In this document: positions 7,721-10,621 of the stretch, one piece after another
Position numbering within the stretch: the first letter of the stretch is position 1
Layout of the letters: the number at the start of each line of letters is the position of its first letter
Assembly (NCBI GenBank): GCA_029987045.1
Contig: DALTWN010000019.1
Location: 1 to 10,621, forward strand
DNA: 10,621 nucleotides
Direction: 5' to 3'
Origin: Methanocorpusculum sp.
Lineage (GTDB): Archaea > Halobacteriota > Methanomicrobia > Methanomicrobiales > Methanocorpusculaceae
Program-made: the position numbers and the translations under genes
Notes under the pieces: generated by a model
What the model saw: only the letters and a program-made list of their open reading frames with translations
What the model was told of the DNA's origin: nothing
Databases searched by the model: none

Positions 7721-8580
7721 TACGCCACTCCTGCAGCGATTGCCGCCGCCATCGACCGTATATTTTCCGTGTAATCTGAAGCAAGCGGAGACAGCAACGC
7801 TGTCGACCCGCCGATTTCTTCCGCGAACGCATTCGCCTGTGCCATCTCCGCTTCCTGCTGATAGAATATCGTGGAGATATGTCCTGCCTTGGCAACATCG
7901 AGAAGATCCTGCATATGCTGAATCGTCGCTTCCTTCCCGTCTTTTTCCAAGGACAGCATCTTCAGGCCATACTCATCAGCGAAATAGGCATATGCCGGGT
8001 GTGTAGCAATAAACGTCCGGCCTGCCGCATTCTTCAGCAGTTCCGCGGCATCGCGGGACGCCTCGGCGATCTTTTCCTTATAGGCATCGGCGTTCTTTTG
8101 ATACTCTGCAGAATGCCCGGCATCGTATGAAGAGAGAACAGACGCTATGGTATCCACCATCACCTCTGCACGCCGCGGCGACAACCAGATATGCGGGTCA
8201 CGCGCACCGTCCATCTCGAGGTCCGGATACACCGCAGCCACGGCATCCTGAAGACAGACACACCGGGTATCCGGATTGAGTGAAGGCAGGATTGCAGATT
8301 CCGAAGGCACCCCTATTGCAAAATAGATGTCCGCACCTGCCAGTTTCTGCATCTGTTTCGGCGTCAGATCATAGGTTTCCGGGCTGTATCCTGGTGGAAT
8401 CATGACAATGACTTCGGCATTATCTCCTGCGACTTCCTTGACGAATGTCTCTTCCGGAACAATGGAAACAGCCACAACAAGCTTGTCATCATCCAGAGAT
8501 GAATCTGTTCCGACACATCCAGCCACCGCTATGAATACGCCCAGAATCAGAAGAAATGAAATGAACAAACGCACGCGCAT
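7720..8580 (-). CDS. Metal ABC transporter substrate-binding lipoprotein (ZnuA/cluster A-I family)
   Basis: Extracellular lipid-anchored protein that captures the metal and delivers it to the permease; 286 residues. The signal is MRVR, then a hydrophobic stretch (5-20), then lipobox V-A-G-C with C22 as the lipid-modified residue. Two lobes of the SBP_bac_9 fold follow: IPPGYSPETYDLTP (61-74), DPHIWLSP (128-135), a long linking helix rich in A/E/K (about 155-185), THPAYAYFADEYGL (193-206) and LLSPLASDY (262-270). Two metal-ligand His are present (H130, H194). The first canonical His (usually PHTYEP) is E68, and the usual Asp near the end (DPL) is S264. There is no His-rich loop. The protein is therefore clearly in the Zn/Mn family, but the metal site is non-canonical. 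It is the first gene of a three-gene unit, with a TATA-containing palindrome about 30-40 bases upstream of ATG 8580. Confidence 0.93.
   Translation of the reverse strand: MRVRLFISFLLILGVFIAVAGCVGTDSSLDDDKLVVAVSIVPEETFVKEVAGDNAEVIVMIPPGYSPETYDLTPKQMQKLAGADIYFAIGVPSESAILPSLNPDTRCVCLQDAVAAVYPDLEMDGARDPHIWLSPRRAEVMVDTIASVLSSYDAGHSAEYQKNADAYKEKIAEASRDAAELLKNAAGRTFIATHPAYAYFADEYGLKMLSLEKDGKEATIQHMQDLLDVAKAGHISTIFYQQEAEMAQANAFAEEIGGSTALLSPLASDYTENIRSMAAAIAAGVA
7728..7731 (-). promoter_or_regulatory. Shine-Dalgarno GGAG for the GTG start of the ATPase gene
   Basis: On the minus strand, GGAG is followed by seven bases and then the GTG at 7720, whose G also closes the preceding TAG stop. This supports a non-ATG start and coupling to the binding-protein gene. 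Confidence 0.7.
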
Positions 8581-8590
8581 GAACTAATGA

Positions 8591-8622
8591 TGTACATATT
8601 GTTCTTTCGCGTGTATATACAC
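8591..8622 (-). promoter_or_regulatory. Promoter with two palindromes for the metal-uptake operon
   Basis: GTGTATATACAC (8611-8622) is a perfect 12-bp palindrome whose core TATATA lies about 36 bases upstream of the ATG at 8580. It is preceded on the minus strand by GAAA, as a BRE would be, so it is the best TATA box. Transcription would begin near 8590, giving a leader of about 10 bases. A second palindrome, TGTACA (8591-8596), falls at that predicted start. The centres are 23 bp apart, roughly two helical turns. A repressor binding either site would block TBP/TFB or the polymerase. The sequences are seen directly; the operator role is inferred. Confidence 0.55.
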
Positions 8623-8650
8623 TTTCAAAAAATAGGGTAAAGAGGGGGTT

Positions 8651-8668
8651 TTCTGCTGTGCCGCAGAA
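8651..8668 (-). repeat. Small inverted repeat between the regulator and metal-uptake genes
   Basis: TTCTGC (8651-8656) and GCAGAA (8663-8668) form a perfect 6-bp stem around a 6-base loop. On the minus strand this lies downstream of the regulator gene and upstream of a T6 run (complement of 8627-8632). It might be part of a weak terminator for the regulator, but the 18-base distance from stem to T-run is not classical. Confidence 0.35.
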
Positions 8669-8695
8669 CTATGGCATATGAGTATGTCAGTATTT

Positions 8696-8725
8696 CTACT
8701 GCTCAGACACTTACCTGAGTAGTAG
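8696..8725 (-). repeat. Hairpin overlapping the 3' end of the regulator gene
   Basis: CTACTGCTCAG (8696-8706) and CTGAGTAGTAG (8715-8725) pair at 10 of 11 positions around an 8-base loop. The TGA stop of the regulator (8705-8703) lies in one arm. No T-run follows immediately on the minus strand, so it is more likely an mRNA 3'-end or stability element than a simple terminator. Confidence 0.4.
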
Positions 8726-8942
8726 TTGCCGACATTGCCGGATAATACAGCATCTGTCGGGCATCATGGAAATTGAATTTTTCAACAACAAGACCATGCT
8801 CCTTCAACATCCGCAGAGCATAGCGGACAGTACGCGGAGCAAGACCGGTTCCCTGAACAAGATCTTTGTGCGTCTGAATACCAGTCTCTTCCAGTACCTG
8901 TAGTACTGTGTAGCAGGAATGTGGCATGAGTTTTTCTTGCAT
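8703..8942 (-). CDS. Small winged-helix (MarR/ArsR-like) transcriptional regulator
   Basis: Predicted DNA-binding protein of 79 residues made of little more than one winged helix. The HTH core is GIQTHKDLVQGTGLAPRTVR (21-40), with the recognition helix around LAPRTVRYALRMLKEHGL. A wing follows (VEKFNFHDARQMLYYP, about 53-68). A polar Thr/Ser-rich tail ends the protein. I chose ATG 8942 because an AT-rich TATA-like box lies 24 bases upstream. The alternative ATG at 8927 (MPHSCYTVLQ) gives 74 residues and a short leader. Possible metal-binding side chains (H8, C10, H25, H49, H59, D60) are present, but no recognised metal-sensor motif. It sits 122 bases upstream of the metal-uptake operon on the same strand, so it may regulate that operon; this is inference. 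The exact family is uncertain. Confidence 0.82.
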   Translation of the reverse strand: MQEKLMPHSCYTVLQVLEETGIQTHKDLVQGTGLAPRTVRYALRMLKEHGLVVEKFNFHDARQMLYYPAMSATTTQVSV

Positions 8943-8960
8943 ACATATAATTCAGCACAT

Positions 8961-8970
8961 AAATATAAAA
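8961..8970 (-). promoter_or_regulatory. TATA-like box for the regulator gene
   Basis: The minus strand reads TTTTATATTT here, centred about 24 bases upstream of ATG 8942. That predicts a leaderless transcript or, for the ATG at 8927, a leader of about 15 bases. No Shine-Dalgarno was seen at either start, which agrees with this. Confidence 0.5.
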
Positions 8971-9022
8971 ACATTCCTTATACGTCCAGCATATTCGAAA
9001 TTAATTCTGATTATTTGCTAAT

Positions 9023-9046
9023 TATGTTCGTAATAAATAGAACATA
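9023..9046. repeat. Inverted repeat TATGTTC-N10-GAACATA in the intergenic region
   Basis: Perfect 7-bp arms (9023-9029 and 9040-9046) flank a 10-base AT-rich spacer. The dyad lies in the 257-base gap between the minus-strand regulator gene and the plus-strand gene starting at 9200. Spacing between arm centres is about 17 bp. It looks like an operator for a dimeric DNA-binding protein. The rest of the gap (8943-9199) holds AT-rich promoter-like sequence and no gene I can support. Confidence 0.4.
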
Positions 9047-9168
9047 TTCTCTATGTCCTATATCTCTCCGCTATCTCCCGGAAAAAACCTGATTCGCCGG
9101 ATTTCTACGGCTGCAGGCACCATGTATGCACACAACGAGCGCGGATTCTGCTGGGTGTTTCTGCAATA

Positions 9169-9177
9169 CTTAACTAT
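9169..9177 (+). promoter_or_regulatory. Candidate TATA element for the gene starting at 9200
   Basis: CTTAACTAT is centred about 27 bases before ATG 9200, the spacing expected for a leaderless archaeal transcript. It matches the consensus only moderately. Confidence 0.35.
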
Positions 9178-9199
9178 CTTTGACGACCTACAAATAAAC

Positions 9200-9604
9200 A
9201 TGAATTTTCCCAACCCCGGCGATACCGTTGATATCCTGAATCTTCTTGATTTACGGCGTGAGCAGCATATCAACGTCTATCTCTACATGGATGCAGAGAT
9301 TGCCAGAACATCCACTGTAGAAGAGGATATCCGGAAATACCGTCTGATCGACCTTGATTTCCGTCCGGTTCTCGAGATTGAGGACTGGTTCAAGTTTATG
9401 AAAAAACAGATGAAACAGATTGCCGGAGATGCCGTTCCTCTGGAAGAAATGCTGAAATCCGAACCGCTCAACGCTGAAATCCTGGATACAGGAACGATAC
9501 AGACACCGGCCGGCACACGCCCGTACCTCAAATGTCTTCTTCCCTATCTCGATGAGATGGACGAGATAGAAGTCAAAAAAGCATCAGAACTCAAACAAAA
9601 ATAA
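9200..9604 (+). CDS. Conserved-looking small acidic protein of unknown function
   Basis: I do not recognise a family. From ATG 9200 the product is 134 residues (MNFPNPGDTVDILNLLDLRR...), soluble, with no signal or membrane segment. It has an N-terminal region with predicted strand (INVYLYMDAEIA), a charged middle (TVEEDIRKYRLIDLDF) and a Trp-containing helix with basic stretch (DWFKFMKKQMKQIAG), and it ends in an acidic then Lys-rich tail. There are no Cys pairs, nucleotide-binding loops or HTH. The frame stays open to an ATG at 9053, which would add 49 residues. That stretch uses codons uncommon in this window (CTA twice, TTA, ATA) and reads less like protein, and a TATA-like box lies 27 bases before 9200, so I prefer the shorter form. 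The stop TAA is at 9602-9604, followed by a T-run. It lies upstream of the COG1395-like gene, which has its own promoter. Confidence 0.7.
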   Translation: MNFPNPGDTVDILNLLDLRREQHINVYLYMDAEIARTSTVEEDIRKYRLIDLDFRPVLEIEDWFKFMKKQMKQIAGDAVPLEEMLKSEPLNAEILDTGTIQTPAGTRPYLKCLLPYLDEMDEIEVKKASELKQK

Positions 9605-9607
9605 CTC

Positions 9608-9612
9608 TTTTT
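9608..9612 (+). terminator. T-run after the small unknown gene
   Basis: CTCTTTTTC begins 2 bases after the stop at 9604. A short T5 run of this kind is a plausible archaeal terminator. A tiny CCGG-TTT-CCGG stem at 9625-9635 follows. The next gene's promoter starts about 40 bases downstream. Confidence 0.4.
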
Positions 9613-9650
9613 CACGCAAATTAACCGGTTTCCGGCAGAAATCCCTTAGT

Positions 9651-9665
9651 TGGAAAGTATTTATA
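9651..9665 (+). promoter_or_regulatory. BRE/TATA promoter of the COG1395-like gene
   Basis: TGGAAAG (9651-9657, BRE-like) is directly followed by TATTTATA (9658-9665). The TATA centre is 34 bases before ATG 9696, so transcription would begin near 9688 with a leader of about 8 bases. This is one of the clearest archaeal promoters in the window. Confidence 0.65.
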
Positions 9666-9695
9666 GAAGTTCAATCCAATTAGAATTATACGAGA

Positions 9696-10621
9696 ATGTC
9701 CGCTGACCGTTTGCTTCAGAATGTAGTGAGTATCCTCCTGATGGCAGGATATAACATTTCAGAACGCTGTGAAATACGGCCACGGAGCTTTGACATGATG
9801 GCGTCGAACGGAGAACATCTGCTTGCCATCAAGGTCGCTTCTCAAATCGACAGCATCAATGAAGATGTCGCATGGGATCTGGATAAAATCGCCCGGCATC
9901 TTCATGCTGTTCCTCTTATCATCGGCGAACGGGCACGCGATCTGCCGCTCGAACGCGGAGCAATCTATCTGAGATACGGTATCAATGCAATCTCATCATC
10001 CACCCTCTATGATTATCTTGCAGAAGGAGAACTGCCGCTGGTCTATGCATCCCCGGGCGGACTCTACGTCAATATCGATGCCGACCGTCTGCGTGAACTC
10101 CGTGAAGGATTGTCGATGTCGCTGGGTGATCTTGCACATGCCCTGGGAGTCTCGCGCCGTACGGTCAGCAAATATGAAAGCGGCATGGGGACTACACTGG
10201 ATATGGCGATGCGGCTCGAAGAATTCTTCAATGACGACATCGTGAAACCGATCGATCTCCTGCAGTACAATCCGATCGAGGAGGAACATATCCCTGCATC
10301 CCTTCCGTCCGCACATGCGGAAGGAGAGACCGCAGAAAAACCCGAAGACCATCTCCGGTCCATCGGTATCAGCGTTCATGAGTTCAGACGGTCGCCGTTC
10401 CATGCCGTATCCGTCTTCGAGAATGAAACCATCCTGACCTGTTACGGATCTCCGCAGAAGACCGTCGAACGTGCGGAGTTCGTCGGAAACCTCTCGCAGA
10501 TTTCCGGAACCCATTCACTCTGTGTCGTTACCGATTACGGAAAGGAAAAGAAGATCGGAAAGACGCTGGTCATCGGCGAAAAACGTCTGAAGGATGTCGA
10601 AGACGGTGAAGATTTCCTTGA
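9696..10621 (+). CDS. Putative HTH-type transcriptional regulator, COG1395-like (3' end cut by window)
   Basis: Predicted archaeal DNA-binding regulator; 308 codons are visible with no stop before the window ends. Translation from ATG 9696 (MSADRLLQNVVSILLMAGYN) gives an N-terminal alpha/beta domain (about 15-125) with RPRSFDMMASNGEHLLAIKV and LIIGERARDLPLERGAIYLRYGI. A Cro/CI-type helix-turn-helix follows at about 130-185: LRELREGLSMSLGDLAHALG, then VSRRTVSKYESGM, where Arg/Lys-rich residues form the recognition helix. A low-complexity acidic linker (about 193-220) leads to a C-terminal domain (220-308). Family members known to me are a little over 300 residues, so probably only a few residues are missing. 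The N-terminal FD...AIK pattern recalls a decayed PD-(D/E)XK nuclease fold; this is a guess. The promoter is clear and no Shine-Dalgarno was seen. The target genes are unknown. Confidence 0.87.
   Translation, partial: MSADRLLQNVVSILLMAGYNISERCEIRPRSFDMMASNGEHLLAIKVASQIDSINEDVAWDLDKIARHLHAVPLIIGERARDLPLERGAIYLRYGINAISSSTLYDYLAEGELPLVYASPGGLYVNIDADRLRELREGLSMSLGDLAHALGVSRRTVSKYESGMGTTLDMAMRLEEFFNDDIVKPIDLLQYNPIEEEHIPASLPSAHAEGETAEKPEDHLRSIGISVHEFRRSPFHAVSVFENETILTCYGSPQKTVERAEFVGNLSQISGTHSLCVVTDYGKEKKIGKTLVIGEKRLKDVEDGEDFL

Noticed and set aside
8892..8908. Inverted repeat CAGTAC-CTGTA-GTACTG
   Set aside because: It is within the regulator's coding sequence (helix 1), is short, and has no promoter nearby that it would overlap.
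9996..10514. Minus-strand open frame of 172 residues opposite the COG1395-like gene
   Set aside because: The plus strand carries a continuous 308-codon frame with a clear promoter and HTH; the antisense frame has no recognisable features.
1..10621. Mobile elements, CRISPR repeats, tRNA or rRNA genes, defence islands
   Set aside because: I found no transposase, integrase, regularly spaced repeats, tRNA-like cloverleaf or att-like direct repeats. Base composition and codon style look even across the genes.

Overview
The window looks like chromosomal DNA of a methanogenic archaeon, most likely Methanomicrobiales and perhaps Methanocorpusculum-like. The evidence is an archaeal-type alanyl-tRNA synthetase, a single-polypeptide ATP-dependent DNA ligase, a stand-alone catalytic subunit of ferredoxin:thioredoxin reductase, a COG1395-type archaeal HTH protein, archaeal TATA/BRE promoters with very short leaders, and T-run terminators. 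The genus is an inference from gene content and style. No mobile element, CRISPR array, tRNA or rRNA was seen.

Layout. At 1-2021 is the 3' part of alaS (+), cut by the window edge. It ends in a small hairpin plus an eight-T run that lies directly in front of the DNA ligase gene (2052-3692, +). The ligase converges, with a 5-base gap, on a divergent NCS2-type nucleobase permease (3698-5254, -). A 98-base region divides this permease from an outward-facing two-gene unit on + : a peptide-deformylase-like gene (5353-5862) and, 6 bases later, an FTR catalytic subunit (5869-6159). A T-run at 6170-6175 separates that unit from a minus-strand metal-uptake ABC operon. Read from right to left, the operon is lipoprotein binding protein (8580-7720), ATPase (7720-7010) and ABC-3 permease (7017-6178), tightly coupled by 1- and 8-base overlaps and good Shine-Dalgarno sites. 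Upstream on the same strand is a 79-residue winged-helix regulator gene (8942-8703). A TATA-containing palindrome and a second small palindrome lie at the start of the binding-protein transcript. To the right on + are a small unrecognised gene (best start 9200, end 9604) and a COG1395-like HTH protein (9696 to the window end, 3' end cut).

How the genes work together. The ABC genes form one importer of the Zn/Mn family, and the small regulator beside them is a plausible local controller. The deformylase-like and FTR genes are probably co-transcribed, linking a metal-Cys enzyme fold with a thiol-reducing iron-sulfur enzyme. Translation (alaS), DNA joining (lig) and nucleobase transport are otherwise ordinary housekeeping.

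I do not see strong evidence for a wholly new system. The points most worth a second look are the rearranged metal-ligand motif of the archaeal deformylase and its pairing with FTR, the missing canonical metal ligands in the binding protein, the altered NCS2 substrate signature with an extra C-terminal domain, and the terminator-like element between alaS and lig.
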